Of a stretch of 64,000 bases of DNA, positions 27,704 to 35,434 are shown in pieces. The position numbers and the translations under genes are program-made. The notes under the pieces were generated by a model, which was not told the origin of the DNA, did not search any database, and saw nothing but the letters and a program-made list of their open reading frames with translations. How positions within the stretch are numbered: the first letter of the stretch is position 1; every line of letters starts with the position of its first letter. This DNA is from Corynebacterium propinquum DSM 44285 (GTDB lineage Bacteria > Actinomycetota > Actinomycetes > Mycobacteriales > Mycobacteriaceae). The DNA lies in assembly GCF_000375525.1 (NCBI RefSeq), contig NZ_AQXC01000001.1, positions 1-64,000 of the forward strand, written 5' to 3'.

Positions 27704-28135
27704 ATGAGCGAAAACACCGGTACGCCGGAGCAACAAGCGGAGACTACCTCGGTCTTCCGTGCGGATCTCATTAAAGAAATGGAATCCGGCGCTGGTGCAA
27801 CCACCGCAGCCGAAAGCACGGAAAATCTCGCAGAGGGCGTAGCGCTGTTAGTGGTTAAGCGTGGCCCGAACGCCGGCGCGCGTTTCTTGTTGGATCAAGA
27901 AACCACCACCGCAGGTCGGCACCCAGAGGCTGATATTTTCTTGGACGATGTCACCGTGTCCCGTCGTCACGCAGAATTCCGCGTGAATAATGGTGAATTC
28001 GAAGTTGTGGACGTCGGATCGCTCAACGGCACTTATGTCAACCGGGAACCACGCAATGCGCAGGTGCTTTCCGTTGGCGATGAGATCCAAATTGGTAAGT
28101 TCCGGTTGGTCTTTTTGGCTGATACCAAGAAATAA
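27704..28135 (+). CDS. odhI: FHA-domain metabolic regulator OdhI/GarA
   Basis: A 143-residue cytoplasmic regulator. The N-terminal phosphorylation motif ETTSVFR places Thr14 and Thr15 exactly as in OdhI/GarA. The FHA domain (about 46-140) has Gly71-Arg72, Ser86-Arg-Arg-His89 and Asn108-Gly109, all needed for phosphothreonine binding. The unphosphorylated protein inhibits the E1 (OdhA/Kgd) of 2-oxoglutarate dehydrogenase and affects glutamate metabolism; phosphorylation by PknG/PknB-type kinases makes the FHA domain bind its own tail and releases inhibition. GGAGGAT precedes the ATG. ftsR follows ten bases after the stop, probably co-transcribed. Confidence 0.95.
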   Translation: MSENTGTPEQQAETTSVFRADLIKEMESGAGATTAAESTENLAEGVALLVVKRGPNAGARFLLDQETTTAGRHPEADIFLDDVTVSRRHAEFRVNNGEFEVVDVGSLNGTYVNREPRNAQVLSVGDEIQIGKFRLVFLADTKK

Positions 28136-28144
28136 TAGGTAGTT

Positions 28145-28894
28145 GTGAGTCCAGCATCTCAAGCAGCATCCCAGTCGGCGTCACAAGCAAGTAGCGCGAG
28201 CAAGACCCGCAAGGCGAAGTCCATTGGCGTGGTCTTGGAATCTTTGCGCGCCGAATTCCCGGATATCACGGTCTCGAAGATCCGCTTTTTGGAATCCGAG
28301 GGCTTGATTTCGCCGCAGAGGACCAAATCTGGGTACCGACGGTTTACTGAGGAAGATATCGCGCGCTTGCGGTATATCCTGGTCACCCAACGGGATCATT
28401 ATTTACCGTTGAAGGTAATCCGCGAGCAACTAGAGGCGATGGATTCCGGTCAGGTTACCGCATTGCTGGGGGCTAATACCGCCCAGCAGTTGGTGTCCGC
28501 GGATTCCTTCCGCGCCAGTGGGCCGCGCAGCTTTACTGACACAGATATTGCTCACCAGGCCGGTGTGGAATTGCAATTCGTGACTGAGCTGGTTGGTGCG
28601 GGGCTGATCCGCCCGGATGTTGCTGGATTTTTCGCTGCAGATGATATCAGTGTGGTGACAACCGCCCATTCCTTGCAGCAGCTCGGATTCGATATTCGCT
28701 TGCTGAAATCCTTGCGTAACGGTGCGCGTCGCCAAGCTGATCTGATTACCCAAGTAGCAGGCCCTTTAGCGCACGGAAAATCAGACAACGCGCAGCAGCA
28801 GGCTGAGGAATTATCTCAACAAATTTCTGCACTGGTGGTCTCGCTGCACACCAGTCTGTTGAAAAACACGTTGCGCGACGAGTTTGACGCTTAA
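28145..28894 (+). CDS. ftsR: MerR-type regulator FtsR (Rv1828-like)
   Basis: A 249-residue MerR-family regulator. The N-terminal 20 residues are Ser/Ala/Gln-rich; the winged helix follows (SIGVVLESLRAEFPDITVSKIRFLE, GLISPQRTKSGYRRFTEEDIARLRYIL). A central helical region and an effector-like C-terminal domain replace the usual short coiled coil, as in Rv1828. In C. glutamicum FtsR activates ftsZ transcription. Its place directly after odhI is conserved from mycobacteria to corynebacteria. GTG start at 28145. A hairpin that could end transcription lies 22 bases after the stop. Confidence 0.88.
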   Translation: MSPASQAASQSASQASSASKTRKAKSIGVVLESLRAEFPDITVSKIRFLESEGLISPQRTKSGYRRFTEEDIARLRYILVTQRDHYLPLKVIREQLEAMDSGQVTALLGANTAQQLVSADSFRASGPRSFTDTDIAHQAGVELQFVTELVGAGLIRPDVAGFFAADDISVVTTAHSLQQLGFDIRLLKSLRNGARRQADLITQVAGPLAHGKSDNAQQQAEELSQQISALVVSLHTSLLKNTLRDEFDA

Positions 28895-28915
28895 TCATCA
28901 GCCACGCCTTGCAGT

Positions 28916-28941
28916 ACCGGTACCGCACACGCGGTGCCGGT
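28916..28941 (+). terminator. Hairpin after ftsR, probable terminator
   Basis: ACCGGTACCGC pairs with GCGGTGCCGGT across an ACAC loop (one mismatch), followed by CTTTGTGCGTTT. GC-rich stem with a weak T-rich tail, 22 bases after the ftsR stop. Confidence 0.5.
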
Positions 28942-29082
28942 CTTTGTGCGTTTATCGCGCACGCTGGGTATCCGTTGGGTATCACCGCAGCGGGTGAGGG
29001 AAGTGCTAATAATCATCGTACGTGGCTGTTGTGGTTACTGGTGTGTGGCTAGTGTGAATATCTGGGGTATGAGAGATAGAAA

Positions 29083-29110
29083 AACCCTAAAGTCTTAAGT
29101 GAGACTTTAG
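29083..29110. promoter_or_regulatory. Perfect 11-base inverted repeat upstream of the second MerR gene
   Basis: CCCTAAAGTCT and AGACTTTAGGG flank a six-base loop TAAGTG. It ends 19 bases before the minus-35 box at 29130 and has no T-tract, so an operator or activator site for the gene at 29198 is more likely than a terminator. The binding protein is not known from sequence; autoregulation or FtsR binding are possibilities. Confidence 0.5.
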
Positions 29111-29129
29111 GGCGTGTCGCACCGATTCT

Positions 29130-29158
29130 TCTTGACGGACCAATAGGATTGACCTTAA
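29130..29158 (+). promoter_or_regulatory. Sigma-A promoter of the second MerR gene
   Basis: TTGACG (29130-29135), a 17-base spacer and TTAAAT (29153-29158) form a near-consensus vegetative promoter. It lies about 40 bases before the GTG at 29198, which has CGGAG upstream. Confidence 0.65.
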
Positions 29159-29197
29159 ATAACTTTCAGGATTCCAAACTTCCATCGGAGTAATTAC

Positions 29198-29788
29198 GTG
29201 ACTATCAACTCATCTCGTTCCCACCGCACCGAGTATTCGGACGCACCGTACGTCCAGGAGTCCCTGTTTGACCTCGGCCCCGATGAGCAACTTGGCTACC
29301 GTGTGCCAATCGCATGCCAGGTCGCTGGTATCACCTACCGGCAGCTTGACTACTGGGCGCGTACCAACTTGGTCAAGCCATCGATCCGCAACGCCCGTGG
29401 TTCCGGTTCGCAGCGTCTGTATTCTTTCAAAGACGTGCTTGTGTTGAAGATCGTCAAACGGCTGCTGGATACCGGGATTTCCCTGCAGAATATCCGCTTG
29501 GCCGTGGACTCTTTGCGGGAACGTGGCATCAATGACATCGCAGAAATCACGTTGGTTTCCGATGGCATGAGCGTGTACGAATGCCACAGTAATGAACAAG
29601 TCATTGACCTGCTTTCTGGTGGCCAGGGCGTTTTTGGCGTTGCGATTCCAGGAATCATGAAAGAACTCAGCGGAACCATCAGTTCGTTCCCGGCAGAGCG
29701 CGTCGATCCAGAACTCAACAAGTCTGAGACTGTCGCCGGTATCGATGAGCTGGCAGCCCGCCGCGAACGCAAATCCAATTCAGCTTAA
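29198..29788 (+). CDS. MerR-family regulator (Rv1830/ResR/McdR-like)
   Basis: A 196-residue MerR-type regulator corresponding to mycobacterial Rv1830. The DNA-binding part is GYRVPIACQVAGITYRQLDYWARTNLVKPSI and GSQRLYSFKDVLVLKIVKRLLDTGISLQNIRLAV. A C-terminal effector-like region follows (SDGMSVYECHSNEQVIDLLSGGQGVFGVA). Rv1830 (ResR, McdR) influences cell growth and division and post-antibiotic recovery in mycobacteria; here the role is inferred. In relatives a BFN-domain nuclease-like gene (Rv1829) separates it from ftsR; here only about 300 non-coding bases do. GTG start at 29198. A strong bidirectional hairpin terminates it. Confidence 0.88.
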   Translation: MTINSSRSHRTEYSDAPYVQESLFDLGPDEQLGYRVPIACQVAGITYRQLDYWARTNLVKPSIRNARGSGSQRLYSFKDVLVLKIVKRLLDTGISLQNIRLAVDSLRERGINDIAEITLVSDGMSVYECHSNEQVIDLLSGGQGVFGVAIPGIMKELSGTISSFPAERVDPELNKSETVAGIDELAARRERKSNSA

Positions 29789-29800
29789 GGCCCACTAATT

Positions 29801-29821
29801 AAGGCCCATGAGGGCCTTTAT
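29801..29821. terminator. Bidirectional terminator between the MerR gene and the VWA gene
   Basis: AAGGCCC-ATGA-GGGCCTT hairpin followed by TAT. It lies 13 bases after the MerR stop and covers the stop of the converging VWA gene, so it can serve both strands. Confidence 0.7.
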
Positions 29822-31341
29822 AGCCCGACTACCCGCCGTAGCGAATCCTCGAGTTCTGCGGCGGTTTTTATTATCTGCATGTGCTGCGCGACCTCACGCA
29901 AAGCCGCATCAGGCTCATCCGCTCCAATGAACAACACAGCCAGTTCTACGCCAGTGCCAGCCGCGTCACGGAATTGCTGTGCAAACTCCGGGTAACTATC
30001 CGCAGTACCGGAGGTAATCAACACGATGCGGGCAGGCTTGCTACCAGACTGCTCACTTGCGGAATACTCCCGCACGGCATGCGCGGCGGCAAGCAGAGCT
30101 TCATTAGTTTGTGGCACACCACCGGTGCCTAATAGCTGCACAGAATGTGCAGTTTCTACGCCATCGGAAAATCCAATATTACGGCGAAAGCCCTGCTGCA
30201 CACCAGGGTTCAATGGTGACGAATAATTCCACAACGCCACCGAATGTCCAGCTGCGCTAATATCCGGTGCGCTGGCAGCAATAGCATCCGCGGCTGCGCG
30301 GTAGCGGCTAGGGCCGTGAGGCCCTTGGTCAGTATCAGCAAAACCAGCAGCCATGGCATCTGACGTATCCAGCAAGAATAGGGTATCGGTGCTTGCCAAT
30401 AATTGCTCGTCAGTATCGGGGTGAGTGCCAGCGGTTCCCGCGGCGCTGAAATCACGCGTGGTGCGTGCCAAATAGGCATCCCAGACTGCGGTCGCATCCA
30501 GCCGAGCGGTATCCGTTTCGGCTTCTACCTGCCCTTCGGCCTCTGGGCTCGATTCAAAACCGTGGTATTGCTCTGCCAAATCATCCACAAAGACTTGAGC
30601 CGCGCGGGTTTGTTCTTCGTCAATGTCATCGGATTGGTTCAGTACCACCGCTGCGTATTCCACGTATGCGCCCTCGAGGGCACGGAAAGCTCCTGCACCC
30701 TGCGCACTCATGGCCTGGACTGCAGCAGCGGGCCCGTCGGCGTCGGCAAGCACCGTATCTTCATCACGGAGAAGAAGCTCCGCCCCAGCTTCCGGATCGT
30801 CGGTAAGCGCTGTCGCGACCACCGCAGACGCCGCTGAATCACCGGGGTAGGCGACGGCGTCGGCAGGCAAGTCAATACTTACCTCAGCATCGGTGGCAGC
30901 ATTCGGATCATAAATTCCAGCAGCCTGACCTGCGACTTTTGGGGCCTTGCCGGTAGCTGCGGGCTTGCGGTCTGCGGCGGTAATGGCGTGATGCAGCCGC
31001 GGTGAATCAGCGTCAATATAGACCGCGGCCTGCGCGATGTCGTCAGCAACCACGGCTTGGACACAATGATCACGAACCACCGGATTACTTGCATTCCATG
31101 AGGCCAACAGCGACTCCGTGAGCGTTGCATCACCGCTGGCGACCGGCAGCTGCAGATCACCCTCAATGCATTCCTGCCCGTTATCGCCCGAAGCAGTGGA
31201 ATTGGTGTCCTCGGAACCGCTCCTGAGCACCAACCACGCAAGCAACGCGATAATCGCAACCAAAACCGCGATGACGGTGGCGATGAATCCGCCGGAAAAC
31301 TGTGTCTTTTGCTCAGGTGTGTAGTGACGCCCCATAGCCAC
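29818..31341 (-). CDS. Membrane-anchored von Willebrand factor A domain protein
   Basis: A 507-residue protein. A short cytoplasmic N-terminus (MAMGRHYTPEQKTQFSGG) leads to one membrane helix (about 19-41, IATVIAVLVAIIALLAWLVL). A long Ala/Asp-rich extracellular region resembling a degenerate substrate-binding domain follows, then a VWA-like domain from about 325. Its MIDAS is imperfect: TLFLLDTSDAM has DxSxA instead of DxSxS, and the later Asp position reads VLITSGTADS. Metal binding may be weakened. The start may be GTG 31341 or ATG 31335; either overlaps the end of the next gene upstream. Function unknown; adhesion or cell-envelope scaffolding are possibilities. Confidence 0.75.
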   Translation of the reverse strand: MAMGRHYTPEQKTQFSGGFIATVIAVLVAIIALLAWLVLRSGSEDTNSTASGDNGQECIEGDLQLPVASGDATLTESLLASWNASNPVVRDHCVQAVVADDIAQAAVYIDADSPRLHHAITAADRKPAATGKAPKVAGQAAGIYDPNAATDAEVSIDLPADAVAYPGDSAASAVVATALTDDPEAGAELLLRDEDTVLADADGPAAAVQAMSAQGAGAFRALEGAYVEYAAVVLNQSDDIDEEQTRAAQVFVDDLAEQYHGFESSPEAEGQVEAETDTARLDATAVWDAYLARTTRDFSAAGTAGTHPDTDEQLLASTDTLFLLDTSDAMAAGFADTDQGPHGPSRYRAAADAIAASAPDISAAGHSVALWNYSSPLNPGVQQGFRRNIGFSDGVETAHSVQLLGTGGVPQTNEALLAAAHAVREYSASEQSGSKPARIVLITSGTADSYPEFAQQFRDAAGTGVELAVLFIGADEPDAALREVAQHMQIIKTAAELEDSLRRVVGL

Positions 31342-32184
31342 CTAGTCTAGCCCGCTGCGCATTATCGACAATGTTTATGAGCTTGTGTCGGATTGGCTCT
31401 GCACGGGCGGCAAGTTCGCGTTGGCGTGCGACATATTCATTTTTCCCGGCGGTGGTTTCTATAGCGACCACTCCCAGACCCCAGGCGCGGCAATCATAGG
31501 GTGAGGCCTCCATATCCAATTCCCGTGCTGCAATTGCCAGGTCAAAGCATTCGTGTAAGAGTTCACCGGGCACTAACGGCCCAAGTTTCCACGCCCATTT
31601 GTACAGATCCATGGTCACATGCACGCAACCGCCCTGATCACATTCTGGCTGATCTTCTCGGCCCAGCACCGTGATATTCAGCGGACGAGCCGGGGGAGTG
31701 AAAAACCGGAACGCATCATAGTGTGTACAGCGCAGATCGTGCTTGTCGACGAGGTCGTTCGTGCCTTCCGCGCCAAGCCGCAGCGGTAAATCATGGCGTG
31801 GGTTTTTCGTGCGATAAACCATCGCCCATTCGTGCAGACCAAAACAATCAAAACGAGCCGGTCGGGCAGCGGTTCGCGTTAAAAGGTCTCCTATATAGTC
31901 GATCGCACAACCGCGGCGCTGCCAGAACGCTTCCAGGTCCAGCTCGACTCCGCGTTCGCTTCGGCGGTAATCCCGCCAGTCTGCGTGCGGCGGGTTGCCT
32001 TCTAACACAGTGCCAAACCCCGGGTGCCACGTCCTCAAATGCGTTGGGCGGACCGGATAATACTCAAACAAGAAATCATAAATCGGGTGCTTTTCCCAGG
32101 ATTACGGTAGCGTGCTAACCGGTCTTCGGCGCGCTGGCGATGCTTGGCGGCGTGGCTAGTCCATTCTTGTTCGGTATAAATCAT
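31313..32184 (-). pseudogene. 3-methyladenine DNA glycosylase-like gene with a one-base frameshift
   Basis: The family annotated as actinobacterial 3-methyladenine DNA glycosylase is recognisable by HPxxDFLFxYYxxRP, RTWHPGFGTVLEG, FDCFGLHEWAMVYR, PLRLGAEGTNDLVDKH, THYDAFRFFTPPARP and DLYKWAWKLGP. The natural ATG is at 32184 (MIYTEQEWTSHAAKHRQRAE). In the run AAAA on the coding strand (32091-32094) one A appears to be missing: translation from the ATG leaves frame there, while HPIYDFLFEYYPVRP is in the other frame. The downstream frame alone could start at a TTG (32071) but would lose about 38 residues. Either a true frameshift mutation, a phase-variable tract or a sequencing error. It overlaps the VWA gene start by about 29 bases. 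Confidence 0.75.
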
Positions 32185-32196
32185 GGTGCTTGTAGC

Positions 32197-33627
32197 CTAA
32201 CGACCGCGTCGTACCTCGGGACTACCGCCCCACGCCCGTGATTTCTTAGCGCTAGCGCCACCGCGGCCGCGTCGGCCGGATTTCTGGGCTCCCGAATTGC
32301 GCGTGCCGTGCTTTTTACCGCCCTGTTTCGGCTCGCCTGGCTTCTTGGAGCCGGACTTGGGCGAGCCCGATTTTTTCGTCCCAGCTTTCCCCGCGCGCTG
32401 ATTATTCGCCGCTTGTGGTTTCTGTTCCAGCGCATTGCCGGATGGCTCGCGTGCACCGGTTAGCTCCCACAATTCTTGTGGCATTGTCGGCCCTGGTGCG
32501 GCGACGGTACGGGCGGTCACACCAGCCTTTTTCACCAAGGCTGTGACGGCTTTTTCCTGATCTGCAAGAACCAGCGTGAGTACCGTACCGCTGGCACCGG
32601 CGCGCGCGGTACGCCCGGCGCGGTGTAGATATGCCTTGTGTTCCGCGGGAGGATCAATGTGTACCACCAGGCTGACATCCGAAATGTCAATCCCGCGGGC
32701 GGCGATATCTGTGGCTACGAGGACCGGCAAACTACCATCGGCAAAACCAGTGATGGCTAGCGTGCGCGCACCCTGTGATTTATCGCCATGCAAACCCAGT
32801 GCGTTGATACCGACGCGGCGTAGTTTCTTCACCTGCCGGTCAACACCATGTTTGGTGCGCATGAACATGATGGTTTTTCCGCTGCGCGCTGCGACTTTTT
32901 CCACCATCTCGTTGCGGTTTTCCCGCGAACCAACGTGCGCGATGACATGGTCCATCGTGTCCACAGAACTGTGCGCTGGGGCCGTTTCATGCGTGCGCGG
33001 CTCATGCAAAAACTTGTCGACGACCGCCTGGACTTGTTTGTCCAAGGTCGCCGAAAACAACAGGTGCTGGCAGCGCGAAGGCAGCTTGTTCCACAATTTC
33101 GTCACCTGCGGCAAAAATCCCATATCTGCCATCTGATCGGCTTCATCCAGCGTGGCTATCAGCACCTGATCTAGTTGCAGCTTTTTCTGATCCAGCAGAT
33201 CTTGCAGCCGACCCGGGGTTGCCACCAAGAGATCAACCGGTGCGGCAAGACGCCGGATTTGTGGGTTGATGTTGACCCCGCCGACCACACTGAAAACACG
33301 AAGACCGAGTGAGGCAGCCGGTGCTTCCAAACGCTCAGAGATTTGTGCTGCCAGTTCGCGGGTAGGCGCCAGAATGAGCGCTCGTGGATGGCCAGGGCGT
33401 GAGACCCCAGACGTCGACAAGCGATGCAACATGGGCAAGCCGAAGCTGAAGGTCTTTCCAGAGCCCGTGGGGCCTTTGCCCAATACGTCGTGGCCCGATA
33501 GAACGTCGGGAATGGTCAGAGCTTGGATAGGAAACGGGGTGGTGATTCCTTCGCGGCGCAAAAAGTGCACGATAGGCCTGGCCAAACCCAGGTCTGCGAA
33601 GGTGGTTTCTGTTTGTTGAATTGTCAT
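32197..33627 (-). CDS. DEAD-box RNA helicase (RhlE/DeaD-like)
   Basis: A 476-residue ATP-dependent RNA helicase. Visible motifs in order: Q-motif region (TTFADLGLARPIVHFL, PIQALTIP), motif I GPTGSGKT, APTRELA, ATPGRL, motif II LDEADQMADMGF, motif III LFSATLD, motif V TDIAARGIDI and motif VI HRAGRTARAG. The last 90 residues are a Lys/Gly/Ser-rich tail with KKSGSPKSGSKKPG-type repeats, a common RNA-binding extension. It probably acts in ribosome assembly, RNA decay or cold adaptation. The ATG at 33627 is followed by MTIQQTETTF. The divergent transporter gene starts about 195 bases away. Confidence 0.9.
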   Translation of the reverse strand: MTIQQTETTFADLGLARPIVHFLRREGITTPFPIQALTIPDVLSGHDVLGKGPTGSGKTFSFGLPMLHRLSTSGVSRPGHPRALILAPTRELAAQISERLEAPAASLGLRVFSVVGGVNINPQIRRLAAPVDLLVATPGRLQDLLDQKKLQLDQVLIATLDEADQMADMGFLPQVTKLWNKLPSRCQHLLFSATLDKQVQAVVDKFLHEPRTHETAPAHSSVDTMDHVIAHVGSRENRNEMVEKVAARSGKTIMFMRTKHGVDRQVKKLRRVGINALGLHGDKSQGARTLAITGFADGSLPVLVATDIAARGIDISDVSLVVHIDPPAEHKAYLHRAGRTARAGASGTVLTLVLADQEKAVTALVKKAGVTARTVAAPGPTMPQELWELTGAREPSGNALEQKPQAANNQRAGKAGTKKSGSPKSGSKKPGEPKQGGKKHGTRNSGAQKSGRRGRGGASAKKSRAWGGSPEVRRGR

Positions 33628-33822
33628 TAGTGGTTAGTCTATCGCGTCGGCATGCATTGTCCTGTCACCGAGCCACGCCTAGATGCGTATAGATAAAAGC
33701 GCATGTGAACCGCATGGAATGTGCCAGAACTTACAGCGAATTCCGCTTCCATGCCGCCGGGGGAGTTGTAGCGTAACAGGTGTAGGGCAGTTGATTCCCA
33801 CAATGCGCAAAGGATGTTTACT

Positions 33823-35373
33823 GTGGCCGAGCATTTTCTCCCCAGAACGAAGGTCAAAACCCCGGAAGGCGATATAGTTCCTGATGTCGCCACGCCCGAG
33901 CAGTCCCAGAAAAAGCGCGATGTGCGCTTCGTGTTACAGCCAGTGTGGTTTTTGCTCGCGGTGGCTGCGCTGGTGGGCGTATTGCTGTTGCCAATCGACA
34001 CGCTGGCATGGGAAGGCCAGGTGGCGTTGGCGATTTTGGCTTTCGCCATCGTGCTATGGGTAACAGAGGCAGTCTCGTACCCGGTCAGTGCATTTTTGAT
34101 CATCAGTATGATTGCCCTGTTGTTGGGCTTATCGACGGATCCCGACACCGGCGAACTTGTCGGAACCTCAGCAGCATTGGGCACGGCATTGCAAGGCTTT
34201 TCCACCTCAGCGCTCGCATTGGTGGCTGCCGCGCTGCTGTTAGCTGGTGCGATGCAGGCTACCGGTTTGCACGAGCGATTGGCGCTCTGGGTGATGAAAC
34301 TCGCCGGAGATAAAACGTCGAATATTCTCATCGGTGCGATTGCCATCGCGACACTGCTGGCGTTTTTCGTCCCATCGGCAACCGCCCGCGCTGGCGCCGT
34401 CGTACCGATCCTTTTGGGTATGGTGGCGGCCTTTGGCTTGTCGACGAACTCGAAGATGGCTTCCCTGCTGGTCATCACTGCCGTGCAGGCGGTGTCCATT
34501 TGGAATGTTGGCATTCAAACCGCCGCTGCGCAGAACTTCGTGGCACTCAACTTCATTCAAGATGAGTTCGGTGAAACCATCTCCTGGGGCCAGTGGTTCA
34601 TCTGGGCCGCCCCATGGTCGGTACTGATGTCGATTGCCCTGTTTTTCATTATGCGCGCGACCATCAAACCGGAGGCCGATTCCATTTCCGGTGGCCGGGA
34701 ATTGATCGAGCAGAAGCTCGCGGAACTCGGTCCGATGTCCAGCCACGAAAAACGCCTGGTGGCAGTAGCTGTCTTGTTGCTGTTTGTCTGGGCCACCGGC
34801 GATATCCTGCACCCGGTCTCCGCGCCCGTGGCCACCGTCGTCGCGGTCAGCTATATGCTGTTGCCCAAGGTCGGTGTATTCGACTGGAAGACCGCCCAGG
34901 ACTTGGTGTCGTGGGGCACGCTCATTGTCTTTGCCGTGGGAATTTCGCTGGGTACATTTTTGCTGAACACCGGCGCGGCCAGCTGGCTATCCGAGCAGAC
35001 TTTTGGCGCCATGGGGCTGGATTCTATGCCTCTATTAGCCACCATCGCGTTGGTGTCATTGTTTAATATCCTGATCCACTTAGGTTTTGCCTCGGCAACA
35101 TCGCTGGCATCGGCATTGATTCCGGTCTTTATCGCCTTGTCGACGACCGTGGCTTCCGGCGATGCCAGCATCGGATTTGTGGTTATCCAACAGTTCGTTA
35201 TTTGCTTCGGCTTCCTGCTGCCGGTTTCTGCACCACAGAATATGTTGGCATATGGCACCGGGGCGTTTACCCGTGGCGATTTCCTGAAAACGGGTATTCC
35301 GCTCACCATTGTTGCCTATTTGTTGGTATTGCTGTTTTCCGCCACCTACTGGAACTGGATGGGGCTGGTATAA
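33823..35373 (+). CDS. DASS-family sodium/anion symporter (SLC13-like)
   Basis: A 516-residue inner membrane protein with about 12 transmembrane segments, of the divalent anion:sodium symporter family. Family blocks include AILAFAIVLWVTEAVSYPVSAFLI, FFVPSATARAGAVVPI (first substrate-site loop) and LLPVSAPQNMLAYGTGAF (second one, SAPQN in place of SNT). The soluble N-terminus is charged. In corynebacteria relatives import C4-dicarboxylates such as succinate, but the substrate could be another anion. AAAGGA directly touches the ATG at 33814, while the GTG at 33823 is nine bases further on, so I prefer the GTG. Confidence 0.85.
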   Translation: MAEHFLPRTKVKTPEGDIVPDVATPEQSQKKRDVRFVLQPVWFLLAVAALVGVLLLPIDTLAWEGQVALAILAFAIVLWVTEAVSYPVSAFLIISMIALLLGLSTDPDTGELVGTSAALGTALQGFSTSALALVAAALLLAGAMQATGLHERLALWVMKLAGDKTSNILIGAIAIATLLAFFVPSATARAGAVVPILLGMVAAFGLSTNSKMASLLVITAVQAVSIWNVGIQTAAAQNFVALNFIQDEFGETISWGQWFIWAAPWSVLMSIALFFIMRATIKPEADSISGGRELIEQKLAELGPMSSHEKRLVAVAVLLLFVWATGDILHPVSAPVATVVAVSYMLLPKVGVFDWKTAQDLVSWGTLIVFAVGISLGTFLLNTGAASWLSEQTFGAMGLDSMPLLATIALVSLFNILIHLGFASATSLASALIPVFIALSTTVASGDASIGFVVIQQFVICFGFLLPVSAPQNMLAYGTGAFTRGDFLKTGIPLTIVAYLLVLLFSATYWNWMGLV

Positions 35374-35434
35374 GCAACTGGTGCGCTGGCTGCTTATACC
35401 CCTGCCAGACTGGAATCCGGCGTCGCCTTGCCCA

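Noticed and set aside
33639..34514. Long minus-strand frame antisense to the DASS transporter gene.
   Set aside because: Lacks any domain and mirrors a membrane protein gene; the plus-strand product is clearly a family member.
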